A DNA stretch of 64,000 nt from CAYVOV01 sp964453525. Lineage in GTDB: Bacteria > Chloroflexota > Dehalococcoidia > Dehalococcoidales > UBA2162. Position 1 is the first letter of the stretch. Each line of letters starts with the position of its first letter. The notes below the pieces were generated by a model. The model was not told the origin of the DNA. It was given only the letters and a program-made list of their open reading frames with translations, and searched no databases. The stretch spans positions 76,220 to 140,219 of the forward strand of contig CAYVOV010000009.1 of the NCBI GenBank assembly GCA_964453525.1. The letters run 5' to 3'. Below, in pieces: positions 24,855-34,109 of this stretch. The translations under genes were made by a program, and so were the position numbers.

Positions 24855-25649
24855 GTGAAAATGAAAATAATCGACCTTAATCCGGAGAATGAAAAGCTGT
24901 TTTTTGTCTGTCTTGAAGACTGGTCTGACGAGGCAAAAGAAGCCGGCGACCACCGGGAGAACTGGTACAACAAAATGAAAGACAAGGGGCTGCGGGCTAA
25001 ACTTGCCCTGGATGACAACGAGCAGGTCGGAGGAATGATACAGTACGTTCCCATAGAATACTCATTTGTAAACGGCGAAGACCTTTACTTTATAAACTGC
25101 ATCTGGGTCCATGGATACAAAGAGGGGAGAGGGAATTTCCAGAAAAAGGGGATGGGAACAGCCTTACTCCAGGCTGCCGAGGAAGATGCCAGAGAGCTGG
25201 GCGCAAAGGGGATAGCTGCCTGGGGAATACCGCTGCCGTTCTGGATGAAAGCGTCCTGGTTTAAAAAGCACGGCTATGAAAAAGTGGACAGCAAAGGATT
25301 TCTTGAAGAAGTCCTTCTCTGGAAACCCTTCACTGAGGATGCGAAACCTCCCGAATTAATCAGACAGAAGAAAAAACTGGAGCGCATTCCTGGCAAGGTG
25401 GCGATAACGGCCTTTCTCAGTGGCTGGTGCATGGCCCAGAACCTGGCTTTTGAAAGGACAAAGAGGGCCACCGCCAAGTATGGCAGTGACGTCGAATTTA
25501 CAGAAATAGATACCTTCAACAGGGATAACCTGCGGGAGTGGGGAATTTCCGATGCCATTTTCATAGACGGCAAGCAGTTGCGTACCGGGCCTCCACCCAC
25601 CTATGAGAAGATAAGAAGAATCATTGCCGGAAGAGTGAAGAAACTGTAG
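24855..25649 (+). CDS. GNAT acetyltransferase with C-terminal YoaP-like domain
   Basis: A 264-residue two-part protein. Residues 1-170 form a GNAT domain with the acetyl-CoA loop QKKGMGTALLQAAEEDA. Residues about 185-264 (VAITAFLSGWCMAQNLAFERTK to the end) resemble the YoaP-type C-terminal domain, with Cys in place of a thioredoxin-like motif. Family members of this length are uncharacterised acetyltransferases. GTG at 24855 and ATG at 24861 are both possible starts after GGGGAGG. The substrate is unknown. Confidence 0.82.
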   Translation: MKMKIIDLNPENEKLFFVCLEDWSDEAKEAGDHRENWYNKMKDKGLRAKLALDDNEQVGGMIQYVPIEYSFVNGEDLYFINCIWVHGYKEGRGNFQKKGMGTALLQAAEEDARELGAKGIAAWGIPLPFWMKASWFKKHGYEKVDSKGFLEEVLLWKPFTEDAKPPELIRQKKKLERIPGKVAITAFLSGWCMAQNLAFERTKRATAKYGSDVEFTEIDTFNRDNLREWGISDAIFIDGKQLRTGPPPTYEKIRRIIAGRVKKL

Positions 25650-25703
25650 AATACCGGGTTTTACCGTAATACGGTGGTTGGGAAAGCGCGAGGTGCGGAT
25701 GCC

Positions 25704-26156
25704 ATGCCGAAAAAGAAGATAGAGGAAAGGGTTACTGGTCCGGATGGTCTGCGGCAGTGTCCCGGATGTGGAAGATTTTTCGCCAGACAGAATCAGAGCC
25801 ACTCCTGCACGGTGTATTCGGCTGATGACCATTTCAGGGGCAGACCTGAATATCTCAGGCAGACTTTTGATTATCTTTTACCCAGACTGAAGCTCTTCGG
25901 GCCGGTAAGGACTGATGCGGTGAAGTCTGCCATCAATATCAGCGGACATTATCATTTTATTATGCTGTACGTGCTTAAAAATGCCCTGAATATTGAGTTT
26001 GCCCGGGATAGAAAAATAGACAATGAACGCATTTTCAGGACGGAGAAACTTTCTGAATCTAGATACACTTACTATGTAAAAGTTTCCGGAAAAGCTGGTA
26101 TAGATGACCAGCTGCTGGGCTGGCTGGAGGAATCTTACAACTTAACAGCTTCCTGA
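25704..26156 (+). CDS. DUF5655-like protein
   Basis: A 150-residue protein. It opens with a small cysteine/histidine-containing segment (CPGCGRFFARQNQSHSC) and continues with a helical domain, FRGRPEYLRQTFDYLLPRL to GPVRTDAVKSAINI, that resembles DUF5655. Function is unknown. The frame is open from a GTG at 25674, but GAGGTG eight bases before the ATG at 25704 favours the shorter form. Confidence 0.72.
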   Translation: MPKKKIEERVTGPDGLRQCPGCGRFFARQNQSHSCTVYSADDHFRGRPEYLRQTFDYLLPRLKLFGPVRTDAVKSAINISGHYHFIMLYVLKNALNIEFARDRKIDNERIFRTEKLSESRYTYYVKVSGKAGIDDQLLGWLEESYNLTAS

Positions 26157-26170
26157 AGTAGTTTAAAACC

Positions 26171-26863
26171 ATGAAAAGAATTACCGGAATAAAGGCTATT
26201 TCTTTTGACGGTGACGGCACTTTGTGGGACTTCGAAAAGGTTATGCGTCACTCGCTGGGTAAAGTGCTGGCAGAGCTGGAAAGATTGGTCCCGGATACAG
26301 CCAGAAAGCTCGATATGGAGAGAATGATAGAAATCAGAAACAAAGTCGCCGCTGAACTAAAGGGAAAGGTTGCCAATCTCGAGGCTGTTCGTCTTGAAGC
26401 TTTTAAACGGACTCTTGAAGATACCGCCAGGCCTGATGATACTCTGGCGGCACACCTTAATCAGCTATATCTGAAACACCGTTTTGAGGATATCGAGCTT
26501 TATGAGGATGTCCTGCCTGTACTGCAAAAACTGCGGGAGAAATGTACGCTGGGACTGCTTTCCAATGGCAACTCTTATCCGGAGCGCTGCGGCCTGGAAG
26601 GAATATTTGAGTTCGTCGTTTTTTCACAAGACTATGAGGTCGAGAAACCGGACCCATACCTGTTCCGGGTAGCAATTGAAAAGGCCGGTTGTTCGGAAGA
26701 ACAGATGCTCCACGTCGGCGACTCCCTGCAGGATGATGTTATTGGTGCAAACAATGCCGGAATTCGTTCTGTCTGGCTCAACCGGGTGAGAGCCGGGAAT
26801 ACCTCCGGGATTCGGACGGACTATGAAATACAGTCGCTGGCGGAGTTGTTGGACATACTGTGA
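26171..26863 (+). CDS. HAD-superfamily hydrolase
   Basis: A 230-residue haloacid-dehalogenase-type phosphatase. Motif I is SFDGDGTLWDF (nucleophile D13, acid D15), motif II is LLSNGNS, motif III includes the lysine in VEKPDPYLF, and motif IV is VGDSLQDDVIGANNAG. The four-helix cap between motifs I and II places it near the YjjG/phosphoglycolate phosphatase group. The natural substrate is not determinable. It starts about 14 bases after the previous gene. Confidence 0.9.
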   Translation: MKRITGIKAISFDGDGTLWDFEKVMRHSLGKVLAELERLVPDTARKLDMERMIEIRNKVAAELKGKVANLEAVRLEAFKRTLEDTARPDDTLAAHLNQLYLKHRFEDIELYEDVLPVLQKLREKCTLGLLSNGNSYPERCGLEGIFEFVVFSQDYEVEKPDPYLFRVAIEKAGCSEEQMLHVGDSLQDDVIGANNAGIRSVWLNRVRAGNTSGIRTDYEIQSLAELLDIL

Positions 26864-26954
26864 CGGGCAACAAATTTTACTCAAATCGCCACAGCATAAT
26901 AATCAAATCGAAATAAACAATAATTAAAGGACAAAGACGGGGAAGTGATTTAAA

Positions 26955-27761
26955 GTGACATACAGTTTGTTCAAGAAAATGTTTAAAGGTGTTTCGCTTG
27001 GTACTGAAGACATCTACCTGCTGGAGTCTTTTCAAATTGATTACTTTCCGGGCTGGGTGCCGGAGCGTGAATTTGCCGCCGTCCTCTGGGCGTATCCTCC
27101 CATAAAAACCTTTCTTGAGAAGAAACATCCCCCGATTGCCGACTTCATCGAGCATGTCATGGCGGGGCACGGTCCGGTGAATAGTCAGCAGGAGCTGGCG
27201 GAGTGCAGCGATAAGCTTGTCTGGACTATTGCCGACCTGCTTGTCTACAACAAGTGCCCCGAAGTATACGATACACTTGATTTTCACGGCTGGGATTTCA
27301 GGGAGGTTACCGACATTACACCCCTGGATAACAGGGTTGTTATCGACGGAGGCGCCGGTACGGGAAGAGTATCGCTTGAAGCTGCAAGGATGGCGAAACA
27401 GGTCTATGCCGTAGAACCGGTGACGCGGTTGAGGAGATTTATCCGGGAGAAGGCTTTAAAAGCCGGTCTGAGTAATATATTTGTCATGGATGGTTTCCTG
27501 CACGCTATCCCGCTGCCCGATGGGTTCGCCAATGTTCTTATCACGTCTCATGCTCTTGGCTGGCAGCTTGAAGATGAATTGAAGGAATTCGAGCGTGTAA
27601 CCAAACAGGGCGGCTTCATTATCCACTGCCCGGGCACGGCCGATACGGCAGATGGAGAATACCAGCATTCCCGTTTGACTTCATCCGACTGGCAGTATGA
27701 GTATTCAAGGTATGAGGAGACGGACGGCTGGAAAAGGAAGTACTGGAAACAGTTAAAGTAG
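26955..27761 (+). CDS. Class I SAM-dependent methyltransferase
   Basis: A 268-residue protein. The SAM-binding motif I is VVIDGGAGTGRVS (about residues 128-140), followed by VYAVEPV with the acidic residue that holds the ribose, and motif II/III around GFANVLITSHALGW. About 120 N-terminal residues form a helical domain of unknown role. The start is a GTG. The substrate cannot be read from the sequence. Confidence 0.85.
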   Translation: MTYSLFKKMFKGVSLGTEDIYLLESFQIDYFPGWVPEREFAAVLWAYPPIKTFLEKKHPPIADFIEHVMAGHGPVNSQQELAECSDKLVWTIADLLVYNKCPEVYDTLDFHGWDFREVTDITPLDNRVVIDGGAGTGRVSLEAARMAKQVYAVEPVTRLRRFIREKALKAGLSNIFVMDGFLHAIPLPDGFANVLITSHALGWQLEDELKEFERVTKQGGFIIHCPGTADTADGEYQHSRLTSSDWQYEYSRYEETDGWKRKYWKQLK

Positions 27762-27809
27762 TGCATATTTCGCAGAATACCGGAAACACTCATTTTAAGG
27801 AAAATTAAT

Positions 27810-28577
27810 ATGCCCGCGCCAAGGAACTATCAGACCGAAGCAATCATTATTAAAAAGACAAAGCTGGGAGAAGCGGACAGCATTCTCACTTTTTATACTC
27901 CCCATATGGGTAAAATCCAGGGCTTTGCTAAAAGCCTGCGGAAACCGAAAAGCAAGCTGGCAGGTCATCTGGAACTGCTTACCCACAGTCTTGTCTCGCT
28001 GGCACGGGGGAGGAATATAGATACCATAACCGGCAGCCAGACCATCAGCAGCTTTCTGCTGCTGAAAAGCGACCTCGACCTCACCTCGCACGCTCTATAC
28101 GCAGTCGAGCTCGTCAACCAGTTCACCGCCGAGCACGTTGAAAACTATAGTCTGTTTGAACTGCTGTTGAGGACGCTTGAGTACCTGAGCCAGTCGAATG
28201 ATAAAGAACTCACCCTGCGCTATTTCGAACTGCACCTCCTTGACAGCGTCGGTTACCGTCCCCATCTTCAGCAATGCCTGCACTGCCGGGCAGCCCTGGA
28301 ACCGGTCCAGAACTATTTCAGCCCTCCCGCCGGCGGTGTCCTCTGTCCCGATTGCGGCCGGAGCCAGCTTCTGACCTATTCCCTCCCGGTTAATGCTCTG
28401 AAGGTGCTGCGTCTGCTGCAGAGCAGCGACTATGATATTGTGGACAGGCTTAAGGTAAATCAGGAACTATCCCGTGACCTGGAGGTGGTACTGAGGAACT
28501 ATATACGTTATCTCCTGGAAAAGGAGGTAAAATCAGCCGCCTGGCTTGACGCATTAAGGGGGGAGACCGGCAAGTAA
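27810..28577 (+). CDS. recO: DNA repair protein RecO
   Basis: A 255-residue RecO: N-terminal OB fold beginning YQTEAIIIKKTKLGEADSIL, a helical middle, and a zinc-binding C-terminal part with C-x2-C pairs (QQCLHC, LCPDCG). RecO anneals DNA and loads RecA together with RecR. AAGGAAAA upstream of the ATG is the Shine-Dalgarno. Confidence 0.95.
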   Translation: MPAPRNYQTEAIIIKKTKLGEADSILTFYTPHMGKIQGFAKSLRKPKSKLAGHLELLTHSLVSLARGRNIDTITGSQTISSFLLLKSDLDLTSHALYAVELVNQFTAEHVENYSLFELLLRTLEYLSQSNDKELTLRYFELHLLDSVGYRPHLQQCLHCRAALEPVQNYFSPPAGGVLCPDCGRSQLLTYSLPVNALKVLRLLQSSDYDIVDRLKVNQELSRDLEVVLRNYIRYLLEKEVKSAAWLDALRGETGK

Positions 28578-28659
28578 TTCGTCCGGTCTTTTCGGGAACT
28601 CACCCATTTTAACGCTATATTGCTTATGGTGATAGCTTGTTGTTCGGGTGAGAAGGGAG

Positions 28660-28770
28660 AGATTTCTAGAGAGGAGGGCGAAGCTCCCTCTTTAGCTTCT
28701 TTGAGTGTGGTGGGCGGGAATAGATAATAGATAAAGGAAAAAAGAGAGCACTTCATTCAACCGGAGCCGA
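28660..28770. repeat. Intergenic hairpin repeat (short copy)
   Basis: It contains GAGGAGGGCGAAGCTCCCTC, a variant of the family C hairpin, then GGTGGGCGGGAATAGATAATA (cut at 20 here: GTGGGCGGGAATAGATAATA), which recurs near 33609, and TTCATTCAACCGG, which recurs near 34303. No gene is seen. Confidence 0.55.
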
Positions 28771-28856
28771 ACATTACCCGACCAAAATAATCTTGACTAC
28801 GCCTGTAAAGTGGCTTACGATAAGTTATCCGTTTTAGTAAGGAAGAGGAGTAGAAG

Positions 28857-29105
28857 ATGAGAAACACAAGTTTAATGAATGGAGGCTTGATTGGATTCGG
28901 TCTGGGATTCATCGCCTCCAGCCTGACGCTGCAACGGCTTGTCAGTGATTACATTCCCAGCTATGCTGAGGTATGGTATTTAAAAGGAATAGCCATAATC
29001 GGGGGAATCGGCCTGGTTGTAGGGATTGTATTTGAAGTTTATGAAAGAATTAAGATGAGAAGAGAGAGTGAAGTAGAGGAAGAAGAGCCCGCAGAAGAAG
29101 CCTAG
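28857..29105 (+). CDS. Small two-helix membrane protein
   Basis: An 82-residue protein with two predicted transmembrane helices (about residues 8-25 and 42-60) and a charged, acidic C-terminus (EVEEEEPAEEA). AGGAAGAGGAG precedes the ATG. No family is recognised. It lies 27 bases before lysS on the same strand and may be co-transcribed with it. Confidence 0.75.
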   Translation: MRNTSLMNGGLIGFGLGFIASSLTLQRLVSDYIPSYAEVWYLKGIAIIGGIGLVVGIVFEVYERIKMRRESEVEEEEPAEEA

Positions 29106-29132
29106 CCAAATACTTATATAGCAGGTCTGAAT

Positions 29133-30626
29133 ATGCCATCGAGATTGGAAAATATTAACAGGCAGCGAAAACAGAAACTTGAGCGACTCCGCAAACGGGG
29201 AATAGAGCCCTATCCGAACCGTTACCAGCAAACCCATACTACCGAAGAGGCAATACTACAGCTTGAGGAGATGGAGACTGAAGGAACGGAGCAGTCCCGC
29301 CAGGAGTCGAAACTGGTCAGCGTTGCCGGACGGATTACGGCAATGAGGAAGATGGGCAAAAGCTCTTTCCTCGATGTGCGCGATAGCTCCGGCAAGATAC
29401 AACTGCTGTTCAGGAACGGTGAGTTTAATGAAGCCGACCAGGAACTGTTCAAAGACCTTGATATCGGCGATATCATCGGAGTTAAAGGCGCTCTGCTGCG
29501 TACCAGGACCGGCGAGCCTACTATTGCCGTCGGTGAGTTCACCCTGCTGGCAAAATCGCTTCAACCGTTGCCGGAAAAGTGGCATGGCCTGAGCGATATC
29601 GATACTCGCTACCGGCAGCGATATATCGACCTTATCGCCAATAATGAAATAAAGGAAATTTTCATGGTGCGGAGCCGGATAATATCCGCAATGCGCCAGT
29701 TCCTTGACCAGCGCGGATTTATCGAGGTGGAGACTCCAGTGCTGCAGCCTTCCGCCGGAGGAGCCCTGGCGGCACCTTTCATTACCCACCATAACACGCT
29801 GGACCAGGACTTTTACATGCGTATCGCCCTGGAGCTTCACCATAAACGCCTTATCGTCGGCGGTATGGATAAAGTCTATGAGATTGGTCACGTTTTCCGC
29901 AACGAAGGAATTTCCACCACTCATAACCCGGAGTACACCCTCCTTGAAAGCTATCAGGCTTATGCCGATTATACGGACGTCATGGAGATGACAGAAGAGA
30001 TGATATATGAGGTCAGCCGGCAGATACTGGGTACTGCCAGGATTCACTATGGTGATGATATCATCGACCTGACACCGCCGTGGAGACGCATTACCCTGCG
30101 TGATGCGGTGAAAGAATACGGTGGTATCGATTTTGTCTCCCATCCCACCGCCAGCGGTCTGCGGGAAAAAATGCGGTCACTCAATATTGAGGCTGAACCG
30201 GATAAAAACTGGGCCAAACTTGTTGACGAATTACTCAAGACCTGCGTCAGACCGAATCTGATTCAGCCCACCATTGTCTGTGATTACCCGGTCTCAATGT
30301 CTCCCCTGGCCAAGAACAAGCCCGGTGAGGAAAGAGTTGTGGAACGCTTTCAATGCTACGCCGGTGGACTGGAGCTCGGTAATGCCTATTCAGAATTAAA
30401 TGACCCTATTCTCCAGAGAGAGCGCTTCGAAGAGCAGTTGAAGGAGCGTCAGACAGATGACGAGGAAAGGTGGACGATAGATGATGACTACCTGACGGCG
30501 CTTGAGTACGGAATGCCTCCCACCGGCGGACTCGGAATAGGCGTCGACCGCCTGGTTATGTTGCTCACCAACCAGCAGTCAATCCGCGAAGTAATCCTCT
30601 TTCCCCAGCTAAGGGAAAAGGAATAA
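29133..30626 (+). CDS. lysS: Lysyl-tRNA synthetase (class II)
   Basis: A 497-residue class IIb synthetase. The N-terminal OB fold for the anticodon starts near VSVAGRITAMRKMGKSSFLD. Catalytic motif 2 is GHVFRNEGISTTHNPEYT and motif 3 is GLGIGVDRLVML. Length and motifs are normal for bacterial LysRS. Confidence 0.97.
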   Translation: MPSRLENINRQRKQKLERLRKRGIEPYPNRYQQTHTTEEAILQLEEMETEGTEQSRQESKLVSVAGRITAMRKMGKSSFLDVRDSSGKIQLLFRNGEFNEADQELFKDLDIGDIIGVKGALLRTRTGEPTIAVGEFTLLAKSLQPLPEKWHGLSDIDTRYRQRYIDLIANNEIKEIFMVRSRIISAMRQFLDQRGFIEVETPVLQPSAGGALAAPFITHHNTLDQDFYMRIALELHHKRLIVGGMDKVYEIGHVFRNEGISTTHNPEYTLLESYQAYADYTDVMEMTEEMIYEVSRQILGTARIHYGDDIIDLTPPWRRITLRDAVKEYGGIDFVSHPTASGLREKMRSLNIEAEPDKNWAKLVDELLKTCVRPNLIQPTIVCDYPVSMSPLAKNKPGEERVVERFQCYAGGLELGNAYSELNDPILQRERFEEQLKERQTDDEERWTIDDDYLTALEYGMPPTGGLGIGVDRLVMLLTNQQSIREVILFPQLREKE

Positions 30627-30648
30627 GTATTTAACTGGTACGTCTTAA

Positions 30649-31329
30649 ATGGAAATTTGTGTCTACTGCGGAAAGCCTATTACTGAACTACCTTACCTTG
30701 ACGGTGTGCCTTTACATGGCGCATGTATAGATGCGTGGATGGTTCAAGAAGAAGTGGATGGGATTATTACATGGGCGCAGCTAGTAAATGAAGAGACAAA
30801 ACAGATAGAAAAAGAGGAAAGGTTTACTAGAGACTTACTTGTGGGTAGTTTTTTTAAGAACCTTGCTGCGACCATTCTGTATAATGCGGGATATGAAGTT
30901 TATCCATTTGGATACGAGAGCTTTCTAGCGGGATTGAAAAGGCCACTTTACAACGTAGAATTGCGTCAAAGTAATGTAGCGGAACGAATTCGCTCCGCGC
31001 CTGACATGGTTGTACTTGATAGAGACCAGCATTCTTTGTTTTTAGTCGAAGTGAAATTTAGAGGTAGACTTTGGGATGATCGGGAGGCAGACATCTATAT
31101 AAATTTATATAAAAAATATTGGAATGAATCAGTTATTTTTCTTATTTGTCCGAGAGGAAAAATATTTTATGCGCAATTTGTAAAGGAATTAAACCGGGTA
31201 GATAATAAATTTCCTGTTTCTGAAGACTTCTTACCTTTGGAGGAAGTCTTTACACGCATTTCATGGGAACATCCAGTTTCAAAAGGATTTTATTCAGGAT
31301 TGGTAAAAGCTGTTTCAAAGAACCTATGA
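30649..31329 (+). CDS. Zinc-ribbon / PD-(D/E)XK nuclease-like protein
   Basis: A 226-residue AT-rich gene, no named family recognised. The N-terminus has a treble-clef-like zinc site (C4, C7, H23, C26: CVYCGKP..LHGACIDAW). After a helical stretch there is a core of the PD-(D/E)XK type: an acidic position in SAPDMVVLD (D119), then FLVEVKFRG (E134, K136), preceded by the helix AATILYNAGYEVYPFG. This is the restriction-endonuclease-like fold, found in nucleases of defence and mobile elements, though catalytic activity is only inferred. Composition differs sharply from lysS and serS, suggesting horizontal transfer. It starts 22 bases after lysS. Confidence 0.72.
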   Translation: MEICVYCGKPITELPYLDGVPLHGACIDAWMVQEEVDGIITWAQLVNEETKQIEKEERFTRDLLVGSFFKNLAATILYNAGYEVYPFGYESFLAGLKRPLYNVELRQSNVAERIRSAPDMVVLDRDQHSLFLVEVKFRGRLWDDREADIYINLYKKYWNESVIFLICPRGKIFYAQFVKELNRVDNKFPVSEDFLPLEEVFTRISWEHPVSKGFYSGLVKAVSKNL

Positions 31330-31365
31330 TTCTGTTTAAAATAATTACTTGAGATGTAGAGGGCG

Positions 31366-31445
31366 TTAAGAGGGACTTCGTCCCTCTTTAAAATCCTTCC
31401 CCTTCCCCTTTCTAAGGGGAAGGGGATTAAGGGGATGGGGTTAAA
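31366..31445. repeat. Intergenic hairpin repeat (family C hairpin)
   Basis: AAGAGGGAC TTC GTCCCTCTT (about 31369-31389) is a perfect stem with a base pair changed relative to the copy at 11953-11975 (A-T in place of G-C), followed by a CCTTCCCC..GGGGAAGGGG palindrome. Confidence 0.7.
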
Positions 31446-31463
31446 AACCTAAAGTCAAAGAAA

Positions 31464-32018
31464 ATGGAAATCATAGACCTTCTTCCTGAAAATGCAATGG
31501 CTATCCACCAGACAGCGGTAATACTCGTGGATAGTTTTAAAGAGCACTGGCCTGATGCCTGGCCTGACATCGAGTCTGCCAAAAGAGAGGTATGGCTGTC
31601 TTTTGCAGAAGGCAGAATCAGCCGGGTGGCGGTGGATGAGAGCGGTGCCGTTCTGGGGTGGATTGGTGGTATCAGCGAGTACCGGGGGAATGTCTGGGAG
31701 CTACATCCTCTGGTGGTGAGAGCGGATTGCAGAAGACAGGGAATCGGGCGCGCCCTGGTAGCTGACCTGGAAGAGAGAGTCCGGGAGCGCGGCGGTCATA
31801 CCATCAGAGTCGGCAGTGATGACCAGGACAATATGACGTCAATCGGTGGCATTGACCTCTATCCGGATGTCCTGGGACATCTGGCGGGGATAGAAAATAT
31901 CAATGGACACCCCTATGAGTTTTACGAGAAGCTCAGTTTTGTAATCGTGGGAGTGATACCCGATGCCAACGGGCCGGGGAAACCGGATATATTACTGGCG
32001 AAGCGGGTCAGTGTATAA
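31464..32018 (+). CDS. GNAT acetyltransferase, AAC(6')-like
   Basis: A 184-residue GNAT protein. The acetyl-CoA loop is RRQGIGRALVADLEERV, and the conserved segments HPLVVRADC, DLYPDVLGHLAGI and HPYEFYEKLSFVIVGVIPDA match a branch related to aminoglycoside 6'-N-acetyltransferases. Chromosomal members of this branch often have no proven antibiotic role, so resistance is not claimed. serS follows 32 bases later. Confidence 0.85.
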   Translation: MEIIDLLPENAMAIHQTAVILVDSFKEHWPDAWPDIESAKREVWLSFAEGRISRVAVDESGAVLGWIGGISEYRGNVWELHPLVVRADCRRQGIGRALVADLEERVRERGGHTIRVGSDDQDNMTSIGGIDLYPDVLGHLAGIENINGHPYEFYEKLSFVIVGVIPDANGPGKPDILLAKRVSV

Positions 32019-32050
32019 TATAGCAATAGATAAAGTCCGGAGGGGAAACC

Positions 32051-33298
32051 ATGCTTGACATAAGATTTATCCGTGAAAATACTGACCTGGTGCGGGAGGC
32101 AGTGAAGAACCGTCAGGATACCGCCCCGCTCGATGAGATACTGGAGCTTGATGGGAGTCGCCGCCAGAAAATAGTTGAGCTTGAAGAACTGCGTCACGAA
32201 AGGAAAGAAGCCGCAAAAGAGAGAAAAAAGGACAGAGAGTCGGCTGAAGAAGGGCGCGACCTGCGTAACATGATAAGGAGCCTTGAGGAAGAGGTCAGGG
32301 CTCTTGATAACCAGCTTACCGACCTTCTCCAGCAGGTACCCAATATCCCCCACTCTTCGGTGCCCGTCGGCAAAGATGAAAATAATAATGTAGTCGTACG
32401 CTCCTGGGGCAAGCCTCCGAAGTTCAATTTTAAGCCGGCACCGCACTGGGAGCTTGGTGAGAAGCTGGGGATAATCGATTTCGACCGCGGTGTAAAAATA
32501 TCCGGCAGCCGTTTCTACGTGCTCAAAGGACTGGGAGCGCGCTTGCAGCGGGCGCTCATCGCCTTTATGCTCGACCTCCATACCAGAGAGCATGGCTACA
32601 CGGAAATCTACCCGCCATTCATGGTCAAGAGGGAGGTAATGGTCGGCTCTGGCCAGCTACCCAAGTTCATAGATAACCTTTACCATGATGAAGAGGATGA
32701 CCTCTGGTTCGTGCCTACCGCCGAGGTGCCGGTAACAAATCTCCATCGTGATGAAATTCTGCCGCCGGGAATTTTACCGTTTTATTACATAGCCTATACG
32801 CCGTGTTTCCGCCGGGAAAAAATGTCGGCCGGTAAAGACACTCGCGGTATCAAGCGCGGCCACCAGTTCGATAAGGTGGAGATGTATAAATTCACCGAGC
32901 CGGAGAACTCCTATGAGGAGCTTCAGGAAATGGTGAAGGACGCCGAGCAGGTCTGCCAGAAGCTCGAAATTCCTTACCGTGTTGTAGATATCTGCACCGG
33001 TGACTTGGGTATTACCTCGGCGAAATCATATGATATCGATATGTGGGCGCCGGGCTGCGAGGAGTGGCTTGAGGTAAGCTCTTGCTCCAACTGCACCGAT
33101 TTCCAGGCACGCCGGGCTAATATCCGCTACCGCCCCAGGCCCGATACCAGGCCGCAGTATGTCCACACCCTCAACGGCTCCGGACTCGCCCTGCCCAGGG
33201 TGATGATTGCCATCATGGAGAACTACCAGCAGGCCGATGGCACAATCCGCGTCCCCGAAGTCCTCCAGGACTTCGTCGGAGCGAAGGTGATTGGGTAG
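32051..33298 (+). CDS. serS: Seryl-tRNA synthetase
   Basis: A 415-residue class II synthetase. It has the long N-terminal coiled-coil arm that binds the tRNA-Ser extra arm (residues about 25-105, rich in E/K/R), motif 2 CFRREKMSAGKDTRGI, and motif 3 in NGSGLALPRVMIAIMENY. CCGGAGGGG precedes the ATG. A tRNA-Ser(UGA) gene lies 6.4 kb downstream. Confidence 0.97.
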   Translation: MLDIRFIRENTDLVREAVKNRQDTAPLDEILELDGSRRQKIVELEELRHERKEAAKERKKDRESAEEGRDLRNMIRSLEEEVRALDNQLTDLLQQVPNIPHSSVPVGKDENNNVVVRSWGKPPKFNFKPAPHWELGEKLGIIDFDRGVKISGSRFYVLKGLGARLQRALIAFMLDLHTREHGYTEIYPPFMVKREVMVGSGQLPKFIDNLYHDEEDDLWFVPTAEVPVTNLHRDEILPPGILPFYYIAYTPCFRREKMSAGKDTRGIKRGHQFDKVEMYKFTEPENSYEELQEMVKDAEQVCQKLEIPYRVVDICTGDLGITSAKSYDIDMWAPGCEEWLEVSSCSNCTDFQARRANIRYRPRPDTRPQYVHTLNGSGLALPRVMIAIMENYQQADGTIRVPEVLQDFVGAKVIG

Positions 33299-33369
33299 AG
33301 AATAATTACGAACCATTTGTTAAACTATTGGCTACCTAAACATTAATGCAAATAATCGGGGAGTTTAAG

Positions 33370-33540
33370 AGGGGCGCAAGTCCCTCTTAATTTTCATTAA
33401 GGTTTCATCCGATTCTTCTCAATCTTAATTGGAGACCCTTCGACAAGCTCAGGGTGAGCGGGAGTGAATGCCGCTCATGGTGAGCAGTTAGCCTGTCCTG
33501 AGCGAAGCCGAAGGAAACTATAGCGGCAAAAGAAATATAG
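33370..33540. repeat. Intergenic repeat cluster downstream of serS
   Basis: It contains AAGAGGG..CCCTCTT (33373-33394) and a REP-like stretch with CCCTTCGACAAGCTCAGGG, GAGCGGG, CCGCTCATGGTGAGC and CCTGTCCTGAGCGAAGCCGA, units that pair with one another in the folded strand. No gene is seen in the 33299-33653 gap. Confidence 0.75.
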
Positions 33541-33653
33541 ATATTCATTGTTGCCTGTGCAACTATGATTAAGTAAAAGGGTTCATCCTGAAGGCTTGAC
33601 CTGAAGGGTGGTGGGTGGGAATAGATAATAATTGGGGGTGGGGTTGGTAGACT

Positions 33654-33986
33654 TTAGTCCTTCCTTACCGGCACCGGTACGGGTTCTGGTTTCTTCAACA
33701 CTTCTTTAATAAGGTTTTTACCCACCCGGACAAGCCATTTCCAGTGAAGGACCACGTGCAGGACAACCATCGCTACCAGGACTATCGCTACCCAGTCGTG
33801 AATATCAGTCCAGGTGTGCTTGGTGAGTCCCCAGTAAGTAAGCTGGCCGATACCGCCATAAAAGCGCCCGGTACCGTTTCCCCCTTCCGGGAAGCCCAGC
33901 CAGAGGACGAAGCCGGTTATTGCTTCAACCAGTCCGAGCAAACCCATTATAATAGCCAGAATCCAGTACTTTGCCGCTTTTGTCAT
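33654..33986 (-). CDS. DUF4405 membrane protein (cytochrome b561-like)
   Basis: A 110-residue protein with three hydrophobic segments. Histidines at membrane edges (HTWTDIHDW and VVLHVVLHW) are the kind that ligate haem b in the DUF4405/cytochrome b561-like group. The C-terminus is a short KPEPVPVPV tail. The start is the ATG at 33986, preceded by AAGGAGA; a TTG at 33992 is weaker. A role in electron transfer is likely but the partner is not visible nearby, apart from the FAD/Fe-S genes downstream in the opposite orientation. Confidence 0.8.
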   Translation of the reverse strand: MTKAAKYWILAIIMGLLGLVEAITGFVLWLGFPEGGNGTGRFYGGIGQLTYWGLTKHTWTDIHDWVAIVLVAMVVLHVVLHWKWLVRVGKNLIKEVLKKPEPVPVPVRKD

Positions 33987-34109
33987 TTTCAAATCTCCTT
34001 TGAGAATAAGTAATGTGGTTCAGTTCCTATTATTTATAACGTGAATTATCGCAAAAAGTTGCCGGTATATTGTATTTTCTAGTACTGTTTGTGTGTGGTT
34101 GATATTTTT

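Noticed and set aside
29256..30143. 295-codon open frame on the minus strand
   Set aside because: Complete antisense shadow of lysS; codon pattern follows from the GC-rich opposite strand.
31922..32593. 223-codon minus-strand frame
   Set aside because: Antisense to serS and the end of the acetyltransferase gene; it has no protein-like motifs.
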